Positions 45,026 to 54,600 of a stretch of DNA of 64,000 nucleotides are shown in pieces (positions within the stretch are counted from its first letter, which is position 1; each line of letters starts with the position of its first letter). The position numbers and the translations under genes are program-made. Below the pieces are notes generated by a model. That model saw only the letters and a list, made by a program, of their open reading frames with translations. It was not told where the DNA came from and did no database searches. The DNA lies in the NCBI GenBank assembly GCA_963522175.1, contig CAUQXC010000008.1, positions 1 through 64,000 on the forward strand. Direction: 5' to 3'. The DNA is from CAKAHY01 sp963522175 (GTDB lineage: Bacteria; Bacillota; Clostridia; Lachnospirales; Lachnospiraceae).

Positions 45026-46021
45026 CTAACCTTCAGTCAAGCTTTTATTTTCCGCTTGTACTTCGTTATAATTAAAGCTCTCTATCCCGGCTTTTTCAAC
45101 TCGACAGCTTACTCTTTTTAGCAAGTCTCTCTTCCTCTTTGCGTTCGTGTAACATCTTTTTGTAAAACAGTTATATTTATTTATTCTAACCTCTTCCAGA
45201 ATCGCCTGATAATATACAGCCGCAGCCGCTACCGGAAAAATTGCATCTGAGCTGAACATATATAAATGCTTATAGAATTTATCATAATAATTATTTGAGA
45301 GCATAGCCATTTCCTCCCAAAGATTTATTACATTGTCTGCCGGCTTAAATTTCGGCTTAACAAATAAATCCCCTATTGTCAAAGTATTTGGTAAAGCAGA
45401 TAGATTCTCGAAATCTTTTCTTGTAATGCTATATTTTTTCATAAGAGTTTGCGGGATATAGATTCTGTTTCTGTCTCTCAAATCTTCTCCTATATCTCTT
45501 AGAATATTTGTAATCTGCATGGCAATACCCAAAGATTCACAAATAGATTCATATTGTTCATCTGCCTTCTCACCTCTAAGCATAGGTGCCAACATTAATC
45601 CTACCGTACCTGCGACTTTTTTACAATAAAGAATTAAATCTTCTTCATTTTCAATAATTTTAAAATTAATATCACTTAGCTGTCCGTCAATTTGTTCAAG
45701 CAATGCTTCAAGCGGAATTTTACGGATTCTAATTGCATTCTCAAACGCAAGCCACCAATCATATTTTTTATGATTTTCTTCCTGACAGCCTTCCTCGTAC
45801 AAGGACTTTACTTCTTCTTCCAAAAGGTTTAATAGTTGAAGCTTTACTTCCTCACTATGTGATTTTGTATCAGCTAAATCATCTGCATATCTGCAAAAAG
45901 CATATACCGCCGTTATGTCTAAAAACTTTGCCCTCTCAATTTTCCCAAAAGTAGCATAGAAAGTCGAAGCATGCTTTCTCATGATTGATTCCGCTACCTG
46001 ATAAGATGATTCTATATTCAT
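45026..46021 (-). CDS. crtM: Squalene/phytoene synthase family (dehydrosqualene synthase-like)
   Basis: 331 residues. Both Asp-rich motifs that bind prenyl diphosphate are intact: 'YADDLADT' (45-52) and 'NILRDIGEDLRDRNRIYIPQ' from about 172. It condenses two farnesyl (C30) or geranylgeranyl (C40) diphosphates head to head. The C30 route is typical of carotenoid clusters in Firmicutes, but the chain length cannot be read here. It overlaps the desaturase remnant by 4 nt (ATGA). Although the gene is intact, its partner enzyme is broken, so pigment synthesis is doubtful. Confidence 0.88.
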   Translation of the reverse strand: MNIESSYQVAESIMRKHASTFYATFGKIERAKFLDITAVYAFCRYADDLADTKSHSEEVKLQLLNLLEEEVKSLYEEGCQEENHKKYDWWLAFENAIRIRKIPLEALLEQIDGQLSDINFKIIENEEDLILYCKKVAGTVGLMLAPMLRGEKADEQYESICESLGIAMQITNILRDIGEDLRDRNRIYIPQTLMKKYSITRKDFENLSALPNTLTIGDLFVKPKFKPADNVINLWEEMAMLSNNYYDKFYKHLYMFSSDAIFPVAAAAVYYQAILEEVRINKYNCFTKRCYTNAKRKRDLLKRVSCRVEKAGIESFNYNEVQAENKSLTEG

Positions 46022-47525
46022 GAGAAATCATCTCCTTCCACATCACGGCGAAGTTCCTCTGCGCATATTTTGCCGCTCTGCATCACAATCGGTACACCGG
46101 CTCCGGGGTGAGTGCTGCTGCCTGTAAAGTACAAGCCTTCGCAGGAAAGACATTTTGCCTGCGGTCTCAAATGATTACTTTGCATCAAAGTAGGTTGTAG
46201 TCCGAAAGTCGCACCTCTATAGGCATTAAATGAATTCATAAAATCTCATGGTGTAAAATATCTCTCCGAGGAAATTTTATCTCTCAAATTTTTAAGAGTA
46301 AGTAACTTCTCCAAAGTTGAAATTGCATGTTCCCTATAGTAATTGACAGTCTCATAATCCCATTCGTACTGCGATGCCACAACATCAGATACCGGAATAA
46401 GCAGGTAAAAGAAGACTTACCTTTCGGTGCCATCGTAGAATCTATATTTGAAGGAACATGAAGATATATCGATGGCTCTTTAATCTTTCTTCCGTCAAAA
46501 ATGCTTTCCAAATTTGAATCCAAGTCATCCGAAATAACAAAGGTATGTGCAGCAAGCTCAGGATAAAGTCCTTCAACTCCCCAGTAGAATACAAGACAGG
46601 AGCAGGAATAATCCATAGCATCTATCTTGGCAGAATTATACTTACCTTTACAGGCATCATCACGAATCAGATGTTTCATCGCGTACGGAAAATCGGCATT
46701 GCAAATCACATAATCAGATAAAATTTCTTTTCCTAAAGCTGAAATCCCCTTCACCTTTTTATCTTTGGTAAGAATTTCTTCTACAGGCATCCCGTAATGA
46801 ATCACTCCTCCAAGTTCTTCGAACAGCTTTGCTATTTGAGTAGCCATCGTAAACATTCCGCCCTTGATGAATCAAACTCCGTAAAGTAACTCAATCATCG
46901 GAATGATATTGTATAAAGAATGCCCTTTCTTAGGAGAAACCCCAATATACAGCGTTTGGAAGCTAAGCATCTGTTGCAGGTCTTTGTCAGGTATAAACTT
47001 TGACATCATTTGATCCACACTGTCAAAAGTTTTTAATTTCAAGAAATTCCAAAGAACCTTCGGATTATAAAAATCACGCTTGTGTCTAAAAGGTCTCGTT
47101 ATAAAATGCTCCAAAGCAATCTGATAACGCCTGTAAATAGAGCTGAGATAATCAAAGAACCCACTCGAATTGACAAAGCCCTTATTCTCAAAAATATTAT
47201 GCAGTTCTTCCAAATCATTGGAAAGTGAATAGAATCTTAAGGGTGATGAGTTAAAATACACATGATACATAGGATTTAATTTGAACATAGTAATGTAGTC
47301 GTCGGGATTTCGTCCGGCAATTTCAAAAATCTCCTTATAAATTGACGGCATCATAACCAATGTCGGTCCTACATCAAAAGAATGCCCATCAAATTCTAAA
47401 CGATGCATCTTTCCACCGGGAACAGTATTTTTCTCATAGATCTCAACCTGATACCCAACACTTTGAAGACGAATTGCTGCCGAAAGTCTACCTATTCCGG
47501 CTCCTATAACCAATACTCTTTTCAT
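46018..47525 (-). pseudogene. crtN: Carotenoid desaturase (CrtN/CrtI type), broken
   Basis: The remnant spans about 500 codons. It starts 'RVLVIGAGIGRLSAAIRL' (FAD loop, with Arg where Gly is usual) and ends 'TGSSTHPGAGVPIVMQSGK', the family's C-terminal signature. Three lesions are visible. A TGA at 46872-46874 replaces Trp in 'LYGV-W-FIKGGMF'. One T appears to be missing near 46407-46413 ('KGKSSF'), after which the correct frame reads 'YLLIPVSDVVASQYEWDYE'. A second TGA at about 46247-46249 replaces Trp before 'DFMNSFNAYRG'. GGAGG precedes the ATG. The gene is almost surely inactive. Confidence 0.88.
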
Positions 47526-48031
47526 GATTTTCCTCCAATAGCGGTTTTAGCCGCCTCAAAAATCACCACAAGAATCATCGGCTCGTGTCTCCCATATGGG
47601 ATAATGAATCATAGTAGTAAAATATTAAAATATTAATACTCTATATGTAAGAAATATCCAGTTCCGTAAATTGTAACAAAACGATTTTGAAATGTCAATG
47701 AATATACTTAGAATGATGTTACGCTTTCCTTCTGTCATTTATACTCTGTGTACAGGTTTCTTTTCTCTTGCCGGAATAAAAGGCTTCCTTATATAATCAA
47801 GTGTTTTTTGTTGAAAATTCAAGGTTTTTTGACCTTGTCTATCTCAGTAAATAAGCCGGAGTTATGAACATTTCGGTGTATCGGGTACTGAAATAGCGGT
47901 AAAAGGGTACACGAAATAAAACGTCATTGTTTTTCGCTTTACCGGCCTTGTGTATACCCATCCCTCTATGGCAGCTAACCTCTTATATCCACCAGGATCA
48001 TCTCTGTCTCCAGAGGTCCTACATTGTACGC
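47526..48031. other. Region between the desaturase remnant and the IS110 remnant
   Basis: About 500 nt with no gene. The part near 47526 must carry the promoter of the crt operon; a 12-bp palindrome TCCCATATGGGA lies at 47590-47601, too short to interpret. The part beyond about 47950 probably belongs to the 3' end of the IS110-like element. No RNA gene was seen. Confidence 0.4.
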
Positions 48032-49434
48032 TTATGCTACCTGTAGATATACTGCCGGTCTCTTTATATCACCAACCGGCTTTTTGGGATCATAGTCCAC
48101 ACCCTTGGTCAGCATTGCAAAAAAAAACGGAGCAGCTTTGCCGCCACAGCCATCAGCGACTGCATCTTCTTTTAGGGATTCAGCTTTCCGGTTGTATAGT
48201 ATGAATGGAGTTCCCTGAACTCCGGATTCTTTGACACAAGGGACATTGCAACCTCGAAGAGCAGATATCTTAGTCTCTTTCGACCTCGTCTGCTTATTGT
48301 TGTCTCACCCTTATGTTTACCCGAACTATTCTCAACCAATGCTAAACCTGCAAGTTTCTGCAGTTCTTTTGGGTTATTGAAGCGGCTTATATCGCCTACT
48401 TCAGCCAGGAATCCCGACACCGTCTTGATTCCTACTCCCTTAATTTCCAATAGCTTTTCAGCCATTGGAATCTGTTTTACCAGTTCTTCAATCAGAGCTA
48501 ATACTTCCTGAAGACGACTATTTCCGGACTCATAATCCTCCAGAAGCATACGTATTTCCATCCTCGCAGATATTTCACCTTCTTTGCTTCCAACACTGTG
48601 CTCAGCAGCTTCTATCAGGGTCTTTGCCCTCGCTTTCCCAACTGCTCTCACCTTCGCATCTCGCCGGATTTGGTTCACCCCATCGATACCCAACGTCAGG
48701 ATATCTTCCGGAAGTGGCGCCACCTTAAGAATCAGCATTCCGCTTTTAGCATCCGGATGCCCGTACACTGTTTTGTATTCAGGAAAATATATATTGAACC
48801 AACGACTGATCCTGTTCTGAATTCTTGTAAGCTCCGCTTGTAACTGGAATCTCATGTTAGATGCAGTTCTAAGATCTGCATAAACACCGTCCGGCAGGTA
48901 TGGGATCATGTAACGTCCCTCTCTAACTAGTCCTGCTATGACTTTCGGATCCTTACGATCATTCTTTGTCGGATTGTTATCGTCGAGTTCTTTTGATTTC
49001 TTTACATGATGAGAATTCACAAGAACCGGCTTCATCTCATTGTCCCGAAGGAACTTACCAAGATTAAACCGGTAGTGGCCGGTAGGCTCCATTCCGGGAA
49101 CCACCTTGTCCTTACCATGCTTTTCTTTGATGTCCGGAACCCATGCCTTAAACGTCACGAATCCGGCCTTATCATTACTAAACTTGAATGGTTTCTTAGA
49201 ATACTCTATTCCTCGGTAATCAAAAGCTCCGGCATAATGCGTTTCACTTCCGACATCGATTCCGAGCACCAAAGTAGTTTCTGTAATTGCTTTAATTTTT
49301 GCATTTTGTGTGTTAGACTTCATTGTAGATACCTCTCTGTTTGATAAGATTTACCAACCTGCCAGTCAGTAGTCTTATTTTACTCTGAGGTATTTTCAAT
49401 TTCAACGTCCACCATTTAAACTATACAGGAAGCT
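47950..49434 (-). mobile_element. IS110-family insertion element, damaged
   Basis: The transposase remnant lies within about 1.5 kb, the usual IS110 size. The right boundary is placed near 49434 because the sigma-like gene there loses its conserved C-terminus after 'SYQTIGKR'. The left boundary is a guess. IS110 elements usually lack long terminal inverted repeats, so none were expected and none were found. Confidence 0.5.
48032..49323 (-). pseudogene. IS110-family DEDD transposase, 3' end broken
   Basis: The intact part is 383 residues. The N-terminal RuvC-like DEDD domain has 'VLGIDVGSETHYAG', 'GMEPTGHYRFNL' and 'TKNDRKDPKVIAGLVREGRY'. The C-terminal Transposase_20 domain has 'EIKGVGIKTVSGFLAEVGD' and 'LAGLALVENSSGKHKGE'. 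A TAA at 48174-48172 stands where relatives have Leu ('NP-L-KKMQSL'). Past it, the frame is also shifted at an A9 run (48119-48127) before the expected end '..KRPAVYLQVA' with stop at 48034-48032. Restored, it would be about 430 residues. Active transposition is unlikely. Confidence 0.85.
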
Positions 49435-49800
49435 CCTTTTCCCAATTGTTTGATAGCTTACTTTTTCTTTTTTGCCAATCGACCTTAAACTTTCTTCTTT
49501 GTAGAAGATGGCTTCTATCAGCTCTCTTTCTTTTTTTGTGAGTGTAGCTAATGCCTTGTTTAATTCTTCAATTTGCATTTTGACTTCTACAATTTTTTCT
49601 AAGTCTACTCTTTCATCTATGATGTTATCTACAAAGTGTCCATCGTTATCCAGTGTTGAAAATGGAGTCACGCCATACTTCCAATCCTTTCTCTGAAGAT
49701 ATTTTTCATGCTCGGTTATCTTCCAATAGGCTTTATAGACTTCTTCACTGACCTTAACCGCTTTTCCTTTGACATAAAGATAATATTCTTTTTTGTTCAC
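49402..49800 (-). CDS. Sigma-70-like regulatory protein, C-terminus replaced at IS junction
   Basis: 132 residues, GTG start with AAGGAGG upstream. N-terminal 'KKEYYLYVKGKAVKVSEEVYKAYW' (in parts) and central 'LDNDGHFVDNIIDERVDLEKIV' are typical of small sigma-factor-like proteins carried by conjugative elements. The sigma region 4-like helix-turn-helix 'LTKKERELIEAIFYKEESL' and 'KKEKVSYQTIGKR' follows. After that, the usual basic tail is replaced by 'SFLYSLNGGR', probably read from IS110 DNA. It is therefore likely truncated by about 15 residues. It lies downstream of the terminator hairpin of cassette A. Confidence 0.7.
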   Translation of the reverse strand: MNKKEYYLYVKGKAVKVSEEVYKAYWKITEHEKYLQRKDWKYGVTPFSTLDNDGHFVDNIIDERVDLEKIVEVKMQIEELNKALATLTKKERELIEAIFYKEESLRSIGKKEKVSYQTIGKRSFLYSLNGGR

Positions 49801-49840
49801 CCAGTAATCCTCCTTTTTCTGCTCTCTGGTTTTGGTTTTT

Positions 49841-49887
49841 GAGCATAAAAAAGGAGGACTTCTACACTTTGGCGTAAAATGTCCTCT
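49841..49887 (-). terminator. Terminator hairpin of cassette A, repeated at cassette B
   Basis: Minus strand: GAGGAC plus inner pairs close around CAAA and end in GUCCUCC followed by UUUUUU. Nearly the same 47 nt recur at 57446-57492 in the same place relative to the second cassette. It ends the transporter operon and precedes the small sigma-like gene. Confidence 0.75.
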
Positions 49888-50061
49888 CGGCTTAAAAACT
49901 AATGTTTTATTATTTTTTCTATTTAACTGTTTTTAATAACAAGATATTGCTACATAAAAGTATTTCTAAATGTTGGAAAGGTGAAATAATTTGATTGATT
50001 GTAATATTACCTCTTATCATTTCCATTATTATACCTACTCCAATTTCATCTATAAAAAATT

Positions 50062-50643
50062 CTAAATAATCCCTGCTTTTTCAAAATGCTTCTTCAATAA
50101 TTTCTTGGAAATCACTGCTCCAATCAATCCGCAAATAGCTATTAAAATAAGCATCATTACTGTAGTTATAGGAGAAACAATTTTAGTTAATGTACCTAAA
50201 TATTCGCTCCCAAACATTTTTTCATAAGATTTAAGTGTTTGATCTGCATAAAAAAGAAATGGTACATACATTCCACCAAAGCCGGCAAGAACACAAAATA
50301 TCATATATCCAATTGTTAATCCTTTATAATTGCCAACCCCTTTTGTTCTTGCAATCAACATAGCTATAATCCCGGCAAATATACAACTAATGATATATGG
50401 TGGATAAAAACCTATAATGCTTGTAAGTACACAAAATAATAAAATCATCCATGGATTTTTTGTTTTTACCGGTACTAAGAAATAGGCAATTGCTGCAATA
50501 ATTGACCATATCGGAACTACTAATAGCATTGTGTATGGCGATATGAACAGAAAAGATAACACTCTATATAAAACCTGTGAGCATAACACCATTAGTGCTG
50601 TAATAATTAAATCTTTAATTTGAAATTTCTTTTTTTCTTCCAT
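50062..50643 (-). CDS. ECF transporter S component, MptD/Trep_Strep type (cassette A)
   Basis: 193 residues, five or six membrane helices, with a C-terminal 'ISKKLLKKHFEKAGII'. That ending is nearly the same as in cassette B. S components bind the substrate and dock on the shared T and ATPase parts of energy-coupling-factor importers. The substrate of this family is not established. AAGGAG precedes the ATG. It is the last gene of cassette A, 17 nt after the T component. Confidence 0.85.
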   Translation of the reverse strand: MEEKKKFQIKDLIITALMVLCSQVLYRVLSFLFISPYTMLLVVPIWSIIAAIAYFLVPVKTKNPWMILLFCVLTSIIGFYPPYIISCIFAGIIAMLIARTKGVGNYKGLTIGYMIFCVLAGFGGMYVPFLFYADQTLKSYEKMFGSEYLGTLTKIVSPITTVMMLILIAICGLIGAVISKKLLKKHFEKAGII

Positions 50644-50660
50644 AATTATTCTCCTTGTTT

Positions 50661-51362
50661 TTAAATATTTTTTATTTTCATAATGATAATAGCTAGATAA
50701 AATACCATCATTATTACTAGCAATAACATATCAAGCATACGAAATTTGACTTCTGTATAACTAGTTTTTTTACACGAAACTCCAAGTCCTCGTGTCTCAA
50801 CAGATGCCGACAACTCAGTTGCAGTACATAGCATTCGCATTAACATAGGAATCAACATCATTTCATAAACTTTAAAAGGATGTTTTAAAAATCCAAGGAA
50901 AGAAATATCAATCCCTCTAGTCTTAATTCCCTGCTTTATACAAGTAATATCCTGTTTTAGAGTGGGAAAAAATCTTAATATAACAGCTAGTGGAATGTTT
51001 ATATAATATGGAATTTTCATATTTTGCAAGGAAGCTAATACTTCAGATATTTCACTTGTTCTAATCATATTTATAGTTGCGAGTGTCAATGTTATAAAAC
51101 ATAGGAAAAAATAGTGTATTGTAGTTGAAATAAATAATGGACTTATTTCCGCTACCATAAACAACACTATATATAAAGCTAAAAATTTAAAACAAGTTTT
51201 GTATATGCCGCTTATCATTCCATATGCAAATACTGACAAAAAAAGTAGAACTTCATACTTTTTACCGGTCAAAGTAAATACTAAAACCCCTATAATTAAA
51301 ACTTGTAACAACTTAATTCTTGGATCATATCTTATTCCATTTTGTTTACAAGATTTGCTCAT
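50661..51362 (-). CDS. ECF transporter T component (cassette A)
   Basis: 233 residues with four to six membrane helices. N-terminal 'IRYDPRIKLLQVL' and the coupling-helix motif 'LMRMLCTATELSASVETRGLG' (in parts), with the Ala-Arg-Gly type signature 'ETRG', identify EcfT/CbiQ. It links the S component to the ATPases. It overlaps the ATPase gene by 4 nt (ATGA). Confidence 0.9.
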   Translation of the reverse strand: MSKSCKQNGIRYDPRIKLLQVLIIGVLVFTLTGKKYEVLLFLSVFAYGMISGIYKTCFKFLALYIVLFMVAEISPLFISTTIHYFFLCFITLTLATINMIRTSEISEVLASLQNMKIPYYINIPLAVILRFFPTLKQDITCIKQGIKTRGIDISFLGFLKHPFKVYEMMLIPMLMRMLCTATELSASVETRGLGVSCKKTSYTEVKFRMLDMLLLVIMMVFYLAIIIMKIKNI

Positions 51363-52867
51363 TCTTCATATCCCTCATTCTGCAGTAAAAATCTTTTTAT
51401 TGTTTCAAAGTCATCACTTTTCTTTAAATTGATCCTTTTGCTAACAGTATTATTTTCTATAAAAACTGCTTTAGTTGCTACTCTACTTAAAAATTCTAAA
51501 TCATGAGAAATAACAAAAATCAGTATTCCTTTTTTACGAAGAGTATTAATTGCTTCAGATACGACTTTCATATTTTCATAATCAAGTCCACTGGTTGGCT
51601 CATCAAAAATCAGAATTTTTTTGTTTGAAGCTATTGCAGCTGCAATAGTAACTCGCTGCTTTTGCCCTCCTGATAAGCTTTGCGGATGTCTATTTCTGAA
51701 TGATGAAATATTCAATAAAGTTATCGCATTTTCTATTTTTTCATCATTTTGCTTAATACTATTCATAGAACTGAGCATTAACTCAGAAACAACAGAATCG
51801 GAGTACAATTGATAATCTGCATCTTGCATTACAAAATATACACTTTTATATAAGTTCTTTTGCTTTGTATATTTACCTTCAATAAAAAATTGTCCACTTC
51901 TTGCTTTTAGTAGTCCTGACATTATTTTACCTAATGTCGTTTTGCCGTTTCCATTGTGTCCAACTATAGCTACTGTTTCACCAAAATTCCCTTCTAAATT
52001 ACAATTACTCAAAACAAAATGATTGACATCATAGGAAAAAGATAAATTTTCCACTTTAAAATCTGCATTTTGCTTGTTAACAATAAGATTATCCTTTAGT
52101 TCATATTTAATATTACTTAACTTAAATATTCGAAGTTTATACGCTCTAATATCTGAATCATTCAAGTTATCAATATCATTTTTCTTTAATTCTCTATCAA
52201 TTTTTCCATCTTTCATTATTAAGCATTTATCTACTAAATTTTTTAAGTAGAATAATCTATGCTCTGAAACAATTACTGTATGTCCCTGTTTCTTTAACCA
52301 CTCCATAATTTTTTTCAATTTAATAATTGAATGAATATCTAAATTTGCAGATGGCTCGTCAAAAACATAAATCTTGGGATTCAAAGTTTTTGCAGCTATA
52401 ATCGCTATCTTCTGTTTTTCACCACTAGATAAAGAAAACATATCCCTATCCATAAGATTTTCAGCATCTAAATCGTGAAATGCACAATTCACTCTATCTA
52501 TCATTTCATCTCTATCTATTCCATAATTTTCAAGAGCAAATGCCACTTCCTTGGTACTATTCGTTGTAAAAAATTGACTTCGTGGATTTTGAAATATAGA
52601 AGCAATATTTTTCCCCATTTCTCCGGGAGTGATAGTTTTTATATCACTTCCTAATACTTTCACAGTTCCGGTTAAAACCCCTTCAAAGAAATGTGGAATT
52701 AAGCCGTTTATCAATCTTGTAACAGTTGTTTTCCCTGAACCGGATTGACCGGTAAGCAAAATAAATTCTCCTTCTTTAACTTTGAAATTTATATTTCTGA
52801 GACTCCCTTCTGTTTGTGTTCCATAACTGAAACTTACATTATCAAAATCAATAACTACATCTCCCAT
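51359..52867 (-). CDS. ECF ATPase with two fused ABC domains (cassette A)
   Basis: About 502 residues from the ATG at 52867, preferred because AGGTGAT lies just upstream; a TTG at 52888 is in frame. Domain 1 has Walker A 'TGQSGSGKTT', signature 'LSSGEKQK' and Walker B 'IYVFDEPSANLD'. Domain 2 has 'GHNGNGKTT', 'LSGGQKQR' and 'ILIFDEPTSGLD'. The two halves form the ATP motor of an ECF importer. It is preceded by the two half-transporter genes and is complete, unlike its frameshifted partner in cassette B. Confidence 0.92.
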   Translation of the reverse strand: MGDVVIDFDNVSFSYGTQTEGSLRNINFKVKEGEFILLTGQSGSGKTTVTRLINGLIPHFFEGVLTGTVKVLGSDIKTITPGEMGKNIASIFQNPRSQFFTTNSTKEVAFALENYGIDRDEMIDRVNCAFHDLDAENLMDRDMFSLSSGEKQKIAIIAAKTLNPKIYVFDEPSANLDIHSIIKLKKIMEWLKKQGHTVIVSEHRLFYLKNLVDKCLIMKDGKIDRELKKNDIDNLNDSDIRAYKLRIFKLSNIKYELKDNLIVNKQNADFKVENLSFSYDVNHFVLSNCNLEGNFGETVAIVGHNGNGKTTLGKIMSGLLKARSGQFFIEGKYTKQKNLYKSVYFVMQDADYQLYSDSVVSELMLSSMNSIKQNDEKIENAITLLNISSFRNRHPQSLSGGQKQRVTIAAAIASNKKILIFDEPTSGLDYENMKVVSEAINTLRKKGILIFVISHDLEFLSRVATKAVFIENNTVSKRINLKKSDDFETIKRFLLQNEGYEE

Positions 52868-52875
52868 TTCATCAC

Positions 52876-54600
52876 CTATATTTTCCAACCAATAGATTGT
52901 TTTCTAATTTCGATGAAATGTTTATATACTCCATCTTGACTAATTAGTTCCTTATGATTCCCTTGTTGTACAATTTCCCCTTTATCAATAACAATAATTT
53001 GATCTGCTCCTCTTACCGTAGATAATCTATGTGCAATGCTAATGAGAGTTTTATTTTTTGTTAACTCATTAATTGCACTAATTAACATATGCTCGTTTTC
53101 AGGATCTACACTTGAAGTTGCTTCATCAAGAATAATGATTGGAGCATCTTTAAGGATTGCTCTTGCAATAGATATTCTTTGCTTTTCTCCTCCTGACAAC
53201 GTTGAACCGCCCTCACCAACAACAGTGTCGTATCCATCACTAAGGCTTGTTATAAAATCGTGGCAACAAGCTTTCTTGCAAGCCTCCACCACCTCATCAT
53301 GTGTAGCGTTTGGATTTCCAAATTTTATATTATTCTCAATCGTGTCATTGAATAAATAAACCTTCTGAAATACCATACTGATATTTTGTAATAGGCTTTC
53401 AGAGGTAAAGTCCTTAACATTATGTCCTCCAATAAATACTTCCCCTTTATTAACATCCCAAAATCTTGCTATAATATTACAAAGAGTTGTCTTTCCAGAA
53501 CCTGAAGCACCGACAATAGCCAAACTGCTATTCGACTTTATCTGCAAATTTATATTCTTCAAAATCTCTCTTTCCCCATATCCAAAACAAACATCTTTCA
53601 ATTCAATGTCATAGGAATTCAAGTCAATTTCTTTTCCGCCCTCATCAAGCGAAGGTATATCTGAAACATAGTCCAATCGATTAAGTTGTGTTGCGAGCAT
53701 TCTGCTTAAAAATGCTCCATCATTAACCAACTCCAATTCCATAAAAATTAGAAAAGCAGATACTATAAACATAAGAGTATATGAAAGTGGAATCAGAGAT
53801 TTCATATATAGAATTATTGCAACAAACACCAATACGCAGCTCGCAACTTTAAAAATCATTTCATATAGTTTCATTAAATAAGCTGAACCCTCAGTAACCT
53901 CAATATCAACTTTACATTTACTAATAAACGCTTTTTCAACTTTATTTTTTCCATCAGTTCCTTTTTCAAAAGAACGAAGTACTGAAATTCCTCTAATATA
54001 CTCAATTGCATCAGTAACAAGCATTTCTTGTGAGTCTTGCATGATAGGAGAATATTTTTCGGTTTTCTTTGTGATTAATTTAAGAACGCCCATACCAAAG
54101 ATGATTGCAATTAAAGATACCATCCCTACCGGAAAACAAAAGATCAATAACATGGTAGTCATACTAAAGGCATGAAAAAAACCTCCTACAATAAAGTTCA
54201 TCGCAAGCATCGCCATACCCTCTAAGTCGGAAATAGTTGTTGTTAGAACCGCTTGGATTGTTCCTAAGTTTTTTTCTGAAAAATACCCCATTGGAGCTTT
54301 TTTCAGTTTTTCCCCTATTTCAATCCTTTTATCCTTAAAAATTTCATAACCTGATGCACTTAATTTTCTATCACAAAGATATTGAAAAATAAATCTGCCG
54401 AATATACTCACAACTACAATTGCTGTTGCCTGCATAATAATAGTCATATTCAACTGTTCAAGATTAATCATAATCAGTAAAACCGCCAACAACATCAAAG
54501 AAACAAAAAATGATTTTAATTCACTAAATATAAGACCAAGGATTACATTTTTTTGATACTTTCCTGATATTTTTAATATTCGTTTTACAATGCTAATCAT
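52876..54600 (-). CDS. ABC half-transporter 2 (cassette A)
   Basis: 574 residues. Six membrane helices (about 1-310) are fused to an ATPase: 'IVGASGSGKTTL', 'LSGGEKQRISIARA', 'IIILDEATSSVDPENE' and 'IAHRLSTVRGAD'. It looks like an exporter-fold protein. Pairs such as YbtP/YbtQ and IrtA/IrtB with this fold import metal chelates, and here the pair is tied to an ECF importer. GGAGG precedes the ATG, which follows the stop of half-transporter 1 directly (TAAATG). Confidence 0.9.
   Translation of the reverse strand: MISIVKRILKISGKYQKNVILGLIFSELKSFFVSLMLLAVLLIMINLEQLNMTIIMQATAIVVVSIFGRFIFQYLCDRKLSASGYEIFKDKRIEIGEKLKKAPMGYFSEKNLGTIQAVLTTTISDLEGMAMLAMNFIVGGFFHAFSMTTMLLIFCFPVGMVSLIAIIFGMGVLKLITKKTEKYSPIMQDSQEMLVTDAIEYIRGISVLRSFEKGTDGKNKVEKAFISKCKVDIEVTEGSAYLMKLYEMIFKVASCVLVFVAIILYMKSLIPLSYTLMFIVSAFLIFMELELVNDGAFLSRMLATQLNRLDYVSDIPSLDEGGKEIDLNSYDIELKDVCFGYGEREILKNINLQIKSNSSLAIVGASGSGKTTLCNIIARFWDVNKGEVFIGGHNVKDFTSESLLQNISMVFQKVYLFNDTIENNIKFGNPNATHDEVVEACKKACCHDFITSLSDGYDTVVGEGGSTLSGGEKQRISIARAILKDAPIIILDEATSSVDPENEHMLISAINELTKNKTLISIAHRLSTVRGADQIIVIDKGEIVQQGNHKELISQDGVYKHFIEIRKQSIGWKI

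Noticed and set aside
46247..46874. TGA read as Trp (alternative genetic code) in the desaturase
   Set aside because: TGA is a normal stop in this window (for example the dipeptidase and the desaturase's own end), and Trp is coded by TGG elsewhere. The gene also has a frameshift.
47590..47601. 12-bp palindrome TCCCATATGGGA upstream of the crt operon
   Set aside because: Too short to separate from chance and not repeated near other genes here.
49888..50061. Possible RNA gene between the cassette A terminator and the S component
   Set aside because: Weak similarity to the matching gap at 57493-57672 is explained by the duplication; no stable fold or promoter was evident.
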